Assembly: GCA_016786615.1 (NCBI GenBank)
Contig: JAEUVX010000004.1
Location: 279,532-343,531 of the forward strand
Length of the DNA stretch: 64,000 nt
Direction: 5' to 3'
Origin: Flavipsychrobacter sp.
Lineage (GTDB): Bacteria > Bacteroidota > Bacteroidia > Chitinophagales > Chitinophagaceae
A program made the position numbers and the translations under genes. Numbering within the stretch: the stretch's first letter is position 1; each line of letters begins with the position of its first letter. The notes under the pieces are model-generated. The model was not told the DNA's origin, made no database searches, and saw nothing but the letters and a program-made list of their open reading frames with translations. Below are positions 1 to 7,324 of this stretch, piece by piece.

Positions 1-47
1 ATTCTGTAGATTTTATTTGTTGAATTGTGAATATAAAATGGTTGTAA

Positions 48-1541
48 TTATTGTTTTTCTATGCGTCCGCTTGCTTGCATACTGCCGTTGTTATCAAACA
101 GTCGGTAGATGTATATGCCTGCAGGCAGTGTTTGCATATTCAGTGTTATAGTATTGGTACCTGCACTGTAAGTCTTTGCATTTTCACGCGCAACTATCTT
201 GCCTGATACATCTGTTAATACATAACCAAGTTGCAATGCCGATTCGCTGCTTATTTCAATGTTAGCAACATTAGCAGTAGGGTTAGGATATACCTTAACC
301 GCTGCATCGAAACGTACATTCTGGATGCTTAATGCTGCAGAATCGCTCAGTTTGTACAACTCCATACCATTTGCATTGGTGTATGCACTGAAGTAGAAGT
401 TGGTACCCCAGCGCAGCATGTTTGACGGGTAGCTGCTAACGCCAGTATTGCTGTCTATGTCAGCTGTCATCAGAGGTTGGTTGGTGCCATCGTAAGACCA
501 TAATTCTGCGCCATGTGTACCATCATCTGCACTGAAGAATATTTTGCCGGCATAGTAGGTGAAGTTTTGCGGATAACTGCTGCCCGATGGGTTGATAGCA
601 TATACTTTTGATGCTACGCCATTTGACGGGTTGTATTGATACAGGTCAACAGTGATGCCGTCATTACCTGCAAAGTATATTTTGTTTTTGTACCAGATAA
701 GCTGTGTTTGCCCGTTCGATACTGCATAAACACCATCGCCGCTGCCATTATCTACGTTAGTAAGGCGCATGATGTTTACACTGTCGAAAGAATATAATTC
801 CCTGCCGAAAGATGGGGTGTATGCACTGAAATAAAGTTTGTTGTTGATAACAGCATATCCCTGAGGGAAGCTGCTGGTAGCACCCGCTGCAATGTCAGAT
901 ACCATAGCGGTTACGTTTGTTGCAGGGTCGTATGCATACATTTCAGAGCCGCTTGTACCGGTATTGGCAGTGAAGTATATTTTGTTTTTATAAACAGTAA
1001 AGTTCATCGGGAAGCTGCTGTTGATGCCCGGGTTCAGGTCTGTAAGGCGTTGTGTATAGTTTGTAGCTATTGTATAAGACCATAGCTCCGTACCATGTGT
1101 ACCATTGTCCGCATTAAAATAAATGCGTCCGTCGTGCGCCAGTACTTCTGTAATGTTTGCAGAGCCACCTGTGTTTACCTCTGTAGCAATTGATGGTGTG
1201 TTTACACCATTCCATTTGTACAGTTCGATGCCATTGGTGCCATTGTCAGCCGGGAAGTATAGTACCCCACCTGATTGAGCCATTCTTTGGTTGTCGCTGA
1301 ATACACCGCCGTAGGCTACGCCCGGGTTGATGTCATACTCCAGCCTTGCAGCTGTGTCATAAGACCAAAGCTCGCTGCCGACGCTGTCGTTATTTGCGAA
1401 AAACACAACCCTGCTGCCGAAGCCTGTTATCCACATAGGTGAGGCGTCTCCATTGGGGTTGATGTCTTTTATTAATTTAACCTGGGCAGTTGCAGTCAGG
1501 CTGCCGGCAAGTAGTATTGTGCTGAGTAAACCAAATTTCAT
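48..1541 (-). CDS. secreted ELWSYD-repeat protein with T9SS type-A sorting domain
   Basis: The 497-residue product starts with a clear signal peptide (about residues 1-19, ending TATAQ). It then carries about eight repeats of roughly 45-50 residues built around the pattern (I/L)YF.A(D/N)(N/D)GT.G.ELWSYD; examples are GSELWSYD, GTELWSYT, GREL YSFD and GAELWSYD. Such ELW.(S/T)DGT repeats are known from large surface proteins and probably fold as a beta-propeller; that fold is my inference. The last 80 residues begin VYPNP and contain LTDVSGKIV and LPAGIYIYRL, the standard T9SS type-A sorting domain, so the protein should cross the outer membrane and be attached to the surface or released. No catalytic residues are recognisable. 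The gene diverges from the next one across a 329-base gap. Confidence 0.85.
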   Translation of the reverse strand: MKFGLLSTILLAGSLTATAQVKLIKDINPNGDASPMWITGFGSRVVFFANNDSVGSELWSYDTAARLEYDINPGVAYGGVFSDNQRMAQSGGVLYFPADNGTNGIELYKWNGVNTPSIATEVNTGGSANITEVLAHDGRIYFNADNGTHGTELWSYTIATNYTQRLTDLNPGINSSFPMNFTVYKNKIYFTANTGTSGSEMYAYDPATNVTAMVSDIAAGATSSFPQGYAVINNKLYFSAYTPSFGRELYSFDSVNIMRLTNVDNGSGDGVYAVSNGQTQLIWYKNKIYFAGNDGITVDLYQYNPSNGVASKVYAINPSGSSYPQNFTYYAGKIFFSADDGTHGAELWSYDGTNQPLMTADIDSNTGVSSYPSNMLRWGTNFYFSAYTNANGMELYKLSDSAALSIQNVRFDAAVKVYPNPTANVANIEISSESALQLGYVLTDVSGKIVARENAKTYSAGTNTITLNMQTLPAGIYIYRLFDNNGSMQASGRIEKQ

Positions 1542-1561
1542 AAGTGCTCCGCTCGTTTTAT

Positions 1562-1617
1562 GTTAACAAATATTTAATTATAGCTATAAATATAAAAACT
1601 ATTAAGTGAATATTAAA
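1562..1617 (-). promoter_or_regulatory. weak 11-bp-spaced TTAA boxes upstream of the ELWSYD gene
   Basis: GTTAAC at 1562 and TTTAAT at 1573 lie 11 bp apart, and ATTAAG at 1601 and ATTAAA at 1612 are another 11-bp pair. The two pairs are 28 bp apart, so they are not in one register. They lie just upstream of the minus-strand start at 1541 and resemble the clearer arrays elsewhere in the window. The surrounding DNA is very AT-rich, so chance is a real alternative. The rest of the 1542-1870 gap holds an AT-rich stretch and the array at 1723-1761; I see no small gene in it. Confidence 0.25.
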
Positions 1618-1722
1618 TACTTGTGACCCTTATTGATGAAAAATACCCTATATACGGTATATCATGCCTTTTAAAAGGCTATATAATGTTTATCTGATTG
1701 ATTCATAGATGATTACCCAAAT

Positions 1723-1761
1723 GTTAACCGCTGGTTAACCGTTTGCAAATCAGTGGTTAAC
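1723..1761 (+). promoter_or_regulatory. GTTAAC direct-repeat array (11-bp step), putative operator
   Basis: GTTAAC occurs at 1723, 1734 and 1756. These are positions 1, 2 and 4 of an 11-bp ladder; position 3 (1745) reads GCAAAT. The array upstream of the paralogue at 4108 has the same layout, including GCAAA at the skipped position and exactly 15 bases between the last two GGTTAAC copies. The array ends 110 bp before the start codon at 1871. A CATATTTG sequence further down (about 1799-1806) could be the -7 element. The 11-bp direct repeat is the geometry bound by OmpR/PhoB-type regulators; the identity of the regulator is inference. Confidence 0.55.
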
Positions 1762-1870
1762 AAACGGCGAAAATTTGACAACCGACTACCCGTACCCCCA
1801 TATTTGCTTCATAATCAACAACAAACAACATTTTTAATCGCAAACATTAACAAGCAAAAAACAAGCAATA

Positions 1871-2416
1871 ATGAAAAAAATCATCGCAATCGCAGCTTTC
1901 TCAATCACAGCAGTCGCAGCTAAGGCTCAAAACGCTTCTTCTACGGCTCAGCAACAAGTAAATCTGAACCTGAACAATGCTATCGAACTGACTTTTACCG
2001 GGTCTAACAGTGCTACAGGTGCAGCAGTTAACATCGCTTTCAACACAGTTAACGATTACGCAAACGGTGTTGCATCAAATGCACAGGAACTGAAAGTACG
2101 TTCTAACAAGAAATTTGATGTAACAGTTAAAGCAAACGCTGCTTCTTTCTCTTACACTGGTAGTACTACTCCTGCTCCTGTAATGCCTGTACAAGGTGTT
2201 CTGGCACTGAAAGTAAGTGCAAACGGTACAGGTGGTACTATAGCAGGTGGTTTCAGCGGCTACACTAGCCTTACTTCTTCTGCTGCTAACCTGATAACAA
2301 ATGGTAACAACGGTGGCAACCAGACATTCAGCGTTATGTACAATGCAACTCCGGGTTTTGCATACCCTGCAGGTACTTACACTGTAGATGTGGTATATAC
2401 TGCTACTCAACAATAA
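1871..2416 (+). CDS. secreted small beta-sandwich (pilin/WxL/DUF4402-like) protein, paralogue 1
   Basis: This 181-residue protein has a signal peptide (residues 1-19, ending AAKAQ). The mature part has low complexity in Ala, Thr, Asn and Ser and is probably all-beta. It opens QQVNLNLNNAIELTF and closes AGTYTVDVVYTATQQ. That closing pattern resembles the last strand of DUF4402, spore-coat-U and WxL-type domains, so a surface or fimbria-like structural role is plausible but not shown. There is no T9SS sorting domain and there are no cysteines in the mature part. It is the first of three paralogues (4108 and 4670 are the others) and shares their NDYANGV and LKVRSNKKF motifs. Upstream is the GTTAAC array and downstream a strong hairpin terminator. 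Confidence 0.75.
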   Translation: MKKIIAIAAFSITAVAAKAQNASSTAQQQVNLNLNNAIELTFTGSNSATGAAVNIAFNTVNDYANGVASNAQELKVRSNKKFDVTVKANAASFSYTGSTTPAPVMPVQGVLALKVSANGTGGTIAGGFSGYTSLTSSAANLITNGNNGGNQTFSVMYNATPGFAYPAGTYTVDVVYTATQQ

Positions 2417-2483
2417 TTACAGGGAGATAAAAGATGCTGTAAACAGCTTCTGTCAATACACGGATCTTTTTCATCCAAATACG

Positions 2484-2517
2484 GAAAGCTACTCTTGGCG
2501 GGGTAGCTTTCTTTTTT
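2484..2517 (+). terminator. rho-independent terminator
   Basis: A 9-bp stem, GAAAGCTAC (2484-2492) pairing with GTAGCTTTC (2503-2511), is followed by six T. It ends the transcript of the beta-sandwich gene at 1871. Confidence 0.85.
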
Positions 2518-2546
2518 GTGTAGATTGCAGTCTTGTATAAGTAATT

Positions 2547-3890
2547 ATGAAACGGATTATAGTATTATCGGCAGCAGCACTGCTTTTTTATGTAAATGCC
2601 ACCGCACAAAGCACAACAAAAACAATCGATTCTGTATTAAGCCTGTATTACAAACATGGCATGTTTAATGGTACCGCACTGGTATATCAGTATGGCAGGC
2701 CCGTATTGGTAAAAGGATACGGATACAGAGATGTTGCAAAGAAATTGCCAAATGACAGCAATACGGTATTCCAGATAGGCTCTGTCAGCAAAACCTTTAC
2801 ATCGGTAATGATAATGATGCTGCAGGAACAGGGTAAACTGAATGTAAAAGATAAACTCACAAAATACTTTCCCGACTACCCGGATGGTGATAAAACCACT
2901 ATCGAAAACCTGCTGACTCATACGTCGGGTATATATAATTATACAGAGGATACCGCATTTGCCAATTCCGGCATGTACTCTCATAAGAGCAGGAAAGAAA
3001 TGATGAGCTTGTTTAAAGATAAGCTGACAGGAATAGAGCCCGGCTCAAAGTTCAGCTACAGCAATTCCAACTATCTGCTGTTGGGTTATATTATAGAAGA
3101 TGTGACAGGAAAGACATACTATGCTGCACTCAGAGATATGATACTGCTGCCGCTGGGTATGAAAAACACAGGTTGCAATTTCAGTGGCTTGAAAAATAAA
3201 AACAAGGCTACCGGTTATTATTCAATAGATGATGTGAACGGGATGAAAGCACCTGCTGTAGATTCCTCTGTGTCTTATGCTGCGGGTTGTATATATACTA
3301 CCGTTACTGATTTGTATAAATGGGCAGATGCGGTGCATCATGCAAAACTCATCAGTGCAGAAAGCTGGAAGCTGATGACTACACCGTTCAAAGAATACTA
3401 TGGCTACGGGTGGATGATTGGGGAGACGATAGGCAAAAAAAGCATAGGCCATAATGGTAGCATTCATGGCTTTGGCTCCAATCTTTTTTTAACACCCGAC
3501 GATGCCGGAACGATTATACTCATATCAAACTGTATGGATAATGATCAGGCGCAGATACGCAGAAACATATCATCGGTGCTGAACAATAAAAGGCTGGAAC
3601 TGCCTGAATTCAGAAGCGAAATGAAACTGGCAGCCGGTGTGTTGAAGGATTATGTAGGCGTTTACCAGTTGGCTCCAGGTTTTAATATTACCATTACAAT
3701 GGAGGGCGAAAAGATGTATGCACAGGCCACGGGCCAAACCAAACTGCGTATTTATTCTCAACGCAGAGATTACTTCTTCTTTAAAGTGGTGAATGCGCAA
3801 ATTTCTTTTCACCGCAATGTTTACAGCAAAGTGGAAAAGATGGAGCTGATACAGAATGGCCGCATATTGCCAGGTATGAAGAAAGATTAA
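2547..3890 (+). CDS. secreted serine hydrolase, class C beta-lactamase/penicillin-binding-protein-like
   Basis: The 447-residue protein has a signal peptide (about residues 1-20, ending NATAQ) and all three motifs of the beta-lactamase-related serine hydrolase fold (Pfam Beta-lactamase): S79-V-S-K82 (nucleophile and general base), Y171-S-N173, and H302-N-G304 in place of KTG. HNG at the third motif is common in esterases and D-aminopeptidase-like members, so antibiotic hydrolysis should not be assumed. A C-terminal extension (about 350-447) resembles the lipocalin-like tail found on many such proteins. It sits between two paralogous beta-sandwich genes with terminators on both sides, so it is probably transcribed alone. 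Confidence 0.88.
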   Translation: MKRIIVLSAAALLFYVNATAQSTTKTIDSVLSLYYKHGMFNGTALVYQYGRPVLVKGYGYRDVAKKLPNDSNTVFQIGSVSKTFTSVMIMMLQEQGKLNVKDKLTKYFPDYPDGDKTTIENLLTHTSGIYNYTEDTAFANSGMYSHKSRKEMMSLFKDKLTGIEPGSKFSYSNSNYLLLGYIIEDVTGKTYYAALRDMILLPLGMKNTGCNFSGLKNKNKATGYYSIDDVNGMKAPAVDSSVSYAAGCIYTTVTDLYKWADAVHHAKLISAESWKLMTTPFKEYYGYGWMIGETIGKKSIGHNGSIHGFGSNLFLTPDDAGTIILISNCMDNDQAQIRRNISSVLNNKRLELPEFRSEMKLAAGVLKDYVGVYQLAPGFNITITMEGEKMYAQATGQTKLRIYSQRRDYFFFKVVNAQISFHRNVYSKVEKMELIQNGRILPGMKKD

Positions 3891-3913
3891 CTATCAGATT
3901 ATAATATACCGGC

Positions 3914-3946
3914 ACAGCCAACCCATTCCGGGTTGGCTGTTTTTAT
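3914..3946 (+). terminator. rho-independent terminator
   Basis: A perfect 11-bp stem, ACAGCCAACCC (3914-3924) with GGGTTGGCTGT (3930-3940), has a 5-base loop and is followed by a T-rich run. It terminates the serine hydrolase gene. Confidence 0.9.
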
Positions 3947-3974
3947 TGATTGTCAATGCCTTAATAAGAAGCCT

Positions 3975-4013
3975 GTTATTGCGTGGTTAACAGGTTGCAA
4001 AGGGGCGGTTAAC
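3975..4013 (+). promoter_or_regulatory. GTTAAC direct-repeat array (11-bp step), putative operator
   Basis: GTTATT at 3975, GTTAAC at 3986, GCAAAG at 3997 and GTTAAC at 4008 lie on an exact 11-bp ladder. The two GGTTAAC copies are separated by 15 bases with TTGCAAA in the middle, exactly as upstream of the paralogue at 1871 although the surrounding sequence differs. The array ends about 95 bp before the start at 4108; a CATATTTGC sequence near 4051, also present in front of 1871, may be the -7 element. Confidence 0.55.
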
Positions 4014-4107
4014 CTATTGGTTTTTTTAGGCAAGGGGGTGTTGTCGATAGCATATTTGCATTACAAACTGAGCACAGCCCCTGAAGGGTACAAACAAAAC
4101 CAACTGA

Positions 4108-4650
4108 ATGAAACAAACCATCGCACTAATCGGCATCATAGCTTGCAGTATTGGCGCACATGCACAAAGCAGCAACAGTTCTCAAACTGTTACAATGGGC
4201 GTAAGCAGTACCATAGAGCTTGCATTTACAGGAAGTAACAATGCAGCCAGTGCTACCGTAAATCTGAATTTCAATACAGTTAACGATTACGCAAATGGCG
4301 TTACTTCATCTAATCAGGAATTGAAAGTAACATCCAATCGCAACTTTACAGTAGCTGTAAAGACCAGCGGTACGCATTTCAGTTATACAGGCAGTACTTC
4401 TCCTGCACCTGCTATGCCGGTTGGCATACTTGGGTTGATGATAGCGTCAAACGCTACAGGTGGTACTATAGCAAGCCCGTTTTCTGCAACGGCATACAAC
4501 AGCCTTACAAGCAGTAACCAAATGTTGCTCAATACCTGTACCGCCGGCAATAGCAAACTGTTTGCTGTAAAGTATAAAGCGACACCTGAATTTGCATACC
4601 CTGCAGGCACCTATACTGTTGATGTTCTTTTCACCGCAACACAATTATAA
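4108..4650 (+). CDS. secreted small beta-sandwich protein, paralogue 2
   Basis: A 180-residue protein with a signal peptide (residues 1-19, ending AHAQ). The mature part is clearly homologous to the product at 1871: it shares NTVNDYANGV, QELKV, SYTGST.PAP.MPV, AGTYTVDV and the final TATQ. It has one mature-part cysteine (in LNTCTAGN) that paralogue 1 lacks. The function is probably structural at the cell surface; I do not recognise a named protein. Only 19 bases separate its stop from the start of the third paralogue at 4670, so the two are probably co-transcribed from the promoter downstream of the GTTAAC array. An overlapping frame (3933-4238) is rejected because it begins inside the preceding terminator. 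Confidence 0.75.
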   Translation: MKQTIALIGIIACSIGAHAQSSNSSQTVTMGVSSTIELAFTGSNNAASATVNLNFNTVNDYANGVTSSNQELKVTSNRNFTVAVKTSGTHFSYTGSTSPAPAMPVGILGLMIASNATGGTIASPFSATAYNSLTSSNQMLLNTCTAGNSKLFAVKYKATPEFAYPAGTYTVDVLFTATQL

Positions 4651-4669
4651 ACCCCGAAACAAGACAAAA

Positions 4670-5245
4670 ATGAAAAGAACAAACAAACAATTCAGCACAA
4701 TAATAAAAGCAGTACTGCTGTTTGTATTAGGTATGGCTGCGGCTATCGCTGCTTCTGCACAAAATGCAAATACAAGTGCAGTGCAAACTGCAAATCTCAA
4801 CCTGAATGATGCTATAGAATTATCATTTGTAAATGGCGGTGGCGGTACAGTTAACTTTGCTTTTACAAACGCAACTGAGCTGATAAACGGTAAGGAGAGT
4901 ATCACACAGGATATCAGGGTACGTTCCAACAAAAAGTTTAAAGTAGCAGTATCAAGCTCTACAGCCAACTTCACTTATACAGGTACATCTATTGTAAATA
5001 ATATACTGCCCGTAAGTACGGGTTTGAAGGTGATGGTGACGAGCAATAATACAGGCGGATACATGACACTGTCTGCATTGCTGGGCTGGCTGGGTGTAAC
5101 ATTCGGTAACAGTACTACACTACTTACTTATTGCGACCCTGGTGGCAATCAAACCTTTACTGTAAAATACAAAGCTACTCCGGGCATACTCGCGGCACCC
5201 GGCACCTATACTACCGATGTTATTTTCACCGCGACACAAATGTAA
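4670..5245 (+). CDS. secreted small beta-sandwich protein, paralogue 3
   Basis: I place the start at the ATG at 4670 (MKRTNKQFS), giving 191 residues. It is followed by a hydrophobic segment and a signal cleavage site near ASAQ. An upstream ATG in frame would overlap the previous gene and put 26 non-signal residues in front. The mature part keeps the family landmarks (NLNLNDAIELSF, VRSNKKFKVAV, NFTYTGTS, final FTATQM) but is the most divergent of the three, with an insertion rich in Leu, Gly and Trp around residues 130-150. It probably forms an operon with 4108 and is closed by a hairpin terminator. Confidence 0.75.
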   Translation: MKRTNKQFSTIIKAVLLFVLGMAAAIAASAQNANTSAVQTANLNLNDAIELSFVNGGGGTVNFAFTNATELINGKESITQDIRVRSNKKFKVAVSSSTANFTYTGTSIVNNILPVSTGLKVMVTSNNTGGYMTLSALLGWLGVTFGNSTTLLTYCDPGGNQTFTVKYKATPGILAAPGTYTTDVIFTATQM

Positions 5246-5269
5246 GTGCACGTACTATGAATTATAACA

Positions 5270-5293
5270 AGGGCAGCCTTCGTGGCTGCCTTT
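5270..5293 (+). terminator. hairpin terminator
   Basis: GGCAGCC (5272-5278) pairs with GGCTGCC (5284-5290) around a short loop, followed by TTT. It closes the 4108-4670 operon. Confidence 0.75.
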
Positions 5294-5302
5294 CTGCTTA
5301 TG

Positions 5303-5319
5303 GTTAAGCTCATGTTAAC
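5303..5319 (+). promoter_or_regulatory. pair of GTTAA(G/C) boxes at 11-bp spacing
   Basis: GTTAAG at 5303 and GTTAAC at 5314 lie 11 bp apart in front of the 53-residue gene at 5387. This is a short version of the arrays upstream of 1871 and 4108. Downstream, GGATATTTACAA resembles the CATATTTGC sequence of those genes. Confidence 0.4.
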
Positions 5320-5386
5320 TGGGGGCGTATTTTTTGAAACGCCTTGTTTGTAGCGGATATTTACAATAACAAAACATGATAAAAAC

Positions 5387-5548
5387 ATGAAAGCATATTC
5401 CGAAGCACGACCAAAATTATTCAGCAATAAAGTATTGCACTATTTCACAAAACTCAACCCTTTTCGCGGAGAACTGGTAGAAGTAGAAATGAAAGTAGTA
5501 GGCAAGCGTATTGTTTATACTTACACCAAAATCAGGGATACTCATTAA
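5387..5548 (+). CDS. small basic protein of 53 residues, function unknown
   Basis: ATG at 5387 opens a 53-codon frame ending TAA at 5546-5548. The product begins MKAYSEARPKLFSNKVLHYF and ends YTYTKIRDTH. It is basic, has no signal peptide or membrane segment, and is probably cytoplasmic. The second half (GELVEVEMKVVGKRIVYTY) reads like two or three beta strands. I recognise no family. It is supported by sensible codon use, its own upstream boxes of the same kind as the neighbouring secreted-protein genes, and a free-standing position between a terminator and the next gene. It could still be a chance frame. Confidence 0.5.
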   Translation: MKAYSEARPKLFSNKVLHYFTKLNPFRGELVEVEMKVVGKRIVYTYTKIRDTH

Positions 5549-5601
5549 TAATCCCGTCTTATTCTTTTGCTGTAATATTGTATTCATAGCCGTTTTTAAT
5601 A

Positions 5602-6234
5602 ATGCCTGTGAATAACCTGCGCATCTTTCTTCTCTTTTTCTTTGCTGCCATAGTTGGTACGGTTGCACACGAGTGCGGACACGCTTTAGCAGGCACGCTT
5701 GTTGGGTTCAAAACATCAGTACATTATGCCTATACCACTTGTCTTAATTGTTTTGAACTGAGCAATGCTGCAAAGACTTTCCGGCAATTACAGGAGTACG
5801 AGCATCGACGCATTCTTTTTACATGGGGTGGCCCGATTCAAACTATTCTTACAGGTGTTATCGGTATTGTTCTATTACTATTCATGCGGAGAAAAGAACT
5901 GATTGATGCTTATAATGTGAAGCACCTGTTTGCGCTTACCTTATCTTTCTTTATCAGCAGAAACGTGTTTAACGAAGTGTTTTTCTTGGCAAAATATTTT
6001 ACATCAAGTAAAGTGTCTTACAGGTGCGATGAGTGCAAGTTATTGGATTACTACGATGCAAGTCCGGTTGTCGGACATCTTACTATATTACTTGTTGTGT
6101 GTGTTGTATTATGGTGGGTTACTTTCAGCATACTCAAAAAGCATCGCGTGCAATTTATAGTGTGGGGTGGGCTTGGCAGCCTTAGTGGTGGCTTATTGTG
6201 GTTATACGTAATTGGTGAATATATACTGCCATAA
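5602..6234 (+). CDS. M50-like (site-2-protease-type) membrane metalloprotease homologue
   Basis: This 210-residue polytopic membrane protein has a zinc-protease signature, H23-E-C-G-H27, inside its first transmembrane segment (VAHECGHALAG). A GGP motif (WGGPIQTIL) follows at about residue 80, where M50 proteins often carry a conserved Gly/Pro turn. Four or five hydrophobic segments are visible. The second metal ligand (NPDG-like Asp) is not obvious, so activity is uncertain. There is no PDZ domain, so it is not the RseP type. It ends at a bidirectional terminator shared with the convergent gene at 6265. Confidence 0.65.
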   Translation: MPVNNLRIFLLFFFAAIVGTVAHECGHALAGTLVGFKTSVHYAYTTCLNCFELSNAAKTFRQLQEYEHRRILFTWGGPIQTILTGVIGIVLLLFMRRKELIDAYNVKHLFALTLSFFISRNVFNEVFFLAKYFTSSKVSYRCDECKLLDYYDASPVVGHLTILLVVCVVLWWVTFSILKKHRVQFIVWGGLGSLSGGLLWLYVIGEYILP

Positions 6235-6264
6235 AAAAGCCCGCTTATGCAGCGGGCGGTTCTT
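6232..6264. terminator. bidirectional terminator between convergent genes
   Basis: GCCCGC (6239-6244) pairs with GCGGGC (6252-6257). An A run precedes it and a T-rich run follows, so it can serve both the plus-strand protease gene and the minus-strand T9SS gene. Confidence 0.8.
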
Positions 6265-7188
6265 TTATTCCTTTATCAGCTTTCTTCGTTCAGTCACATT
6301 GCCACTATCATCATGTAGTGTTAATATGTACAAGCCTGCTGGTAGTTCAGAAGTATTGATTGTATTGTTATTGCCAAGTTGGGTTGTCACACCTTTGCCC
6401 ATGGCGTCTGTTAGCTTTACAGAAGCAGCATCCGCATCCACAGTCAGTTGATTGCTGAATGGGTTGGGGTAGATGTTGGCAGGATTGTTTGTTGTAGTGT
6501 TATTAATAGCTGTTGGTGTTTGATTTGAGTATATGTATATGCAAGAAGTATTGAAAGGATTGTAGGTGATGTTGTTCTCTGTATAGCAGAGCGGGGTGCC
6601 ACCGTATACAGTCATCATGCTGCCATAATAAAATAAGAATCCGTTTACGCCAAGTCCGTCAATGAGGTTTACTTTGGGATCGTTTGTCAAGAAGCGTTTT
6701 CTGTATATACCACCTATGCTTACACTATCTGTGCTTGTTATTATGGCATTGGTCAATTTAGAGTTTCCGGTATTGTATTCAGTAATATGTTTTATCGTAT
6801 CTCCGATTGTTTTGTTGAAGTCCCAAAGTATTGATTCAAACGTATCCATATCACAGATGTAAATACGCTTGTTGTCTTCCCTTATACCAAAAGCATACTT
6901 GTCTGAAGTTGTGGCTCTTCCGTTTGATAACTGCGGAAAGCCTATAGTGCTTGTTTGCATAAAGGTTCTTTTGCTAATCTTCTGATAGGTCTTGCCGGCT
7001 ATTATGGTATCTGTACCTGTGGCGATGTACATGTCTTCGTATGTGGCGTAGTTGTTTACATTAGATGGTTTAGAACCGTAGGTAAATGTCCACCATGCAT
7101 TGCCGTAAGGAAAGGGGCGATACTGTTGTGCAGAGGCGCTGCAGAAAAAGAGAATGGCTGCCAGTTGCAGCAAAATGAAAGGTCGCAT
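6265..7188 (-). CDS. secreted protein with T9SS type-A sorting domain, function unknown
   Basis: A 307-residue protein with a signal peptide (about residues 1-20, ending SASAQ) and a C-terminal sorting domain from about residue 235 (IYPNPFSNQLTVD ... LPAGLYILTLHDDSGN ... RRKLIKE). The central 200 residues contain WWTFTYG, a MYIATGTDTIIAGKTYQKI segment and DTFESILWDFNKTIGDTI. This style is common in uncharacterised Bacteroidota secreted proteins with repeated beta-strand units. No catalytic motif is recognisable. Export by T9SS is well supported; the role is unknown. Confidence 0.8.
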   Translation of the reverse strand: MRPFILLQLAAILFFCSASAQQYRPFPYGNAWWTFTYGSKPSNVNNYATYEDMYIATGTDTIIAGKTYQKISKRTFMQTSTIGFPQLSNGRATTSDKYAFGIREDNKRIYICDMDTFESILWDFNKTIGDTIKHITEYNTGNSKLTNAIITSTDSVSIGGIYRKRFLTNDPKVNLIDGLGVNGFLFYYGSMMTVYGGTPLCYTENNITYNPFNTSCIYIYSNQTPTAINNTTTNNPANIYPNPFSNQLTVDADAASVKLTDAMGKGVTTQLGNNNTINTSELPAGLYILTLHDDSGNVTERRKLIKE

Positions 7189-7257
7189 AGGTTGGTTGTT
7201 TTATTAAAGTTACAAGTTCATAACGGAAATTGCAAAGAGCTTAGTGTCACGGTATTG

Positions 7258-7291
7258 CAAAAAAAATACAGCCCCTCATTGAGGGGCTGTA
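7258..7291 (-). terminator. terminator of mdh
   Basis: A perfect 12-bp inverted repeat, TACAGCCCCTCA (7267-7278) with TGAGGGGCTGTA (7280-7291), is preceded on the plus strand by an A run. The A run becomes the U tract of the minus-strand transcript leaving mdh. Confidence 0.88.
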
Positions 7292-7324
7292 TACATATAT
7301 TAAGTATGGGCAATCAAAATATGA

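Noticed and set aside
2547-3890. Calling the serine hydrolase an antibiotic-resistance beta-lactamase
   Set aside because: The third motif is HNG rather than KTG and there is a C-terminal extension, both more typical of esterase/peptidase members; resistance cannot be claimed from sequence.
3933-4238. 101-residue plus-strand frame overlapping the second beta-sandwich gene
   Set aside because: It begins in the loop-side of a terminator, runs through the operator array and overlaps the signal peptide region of the real gene in another frame.
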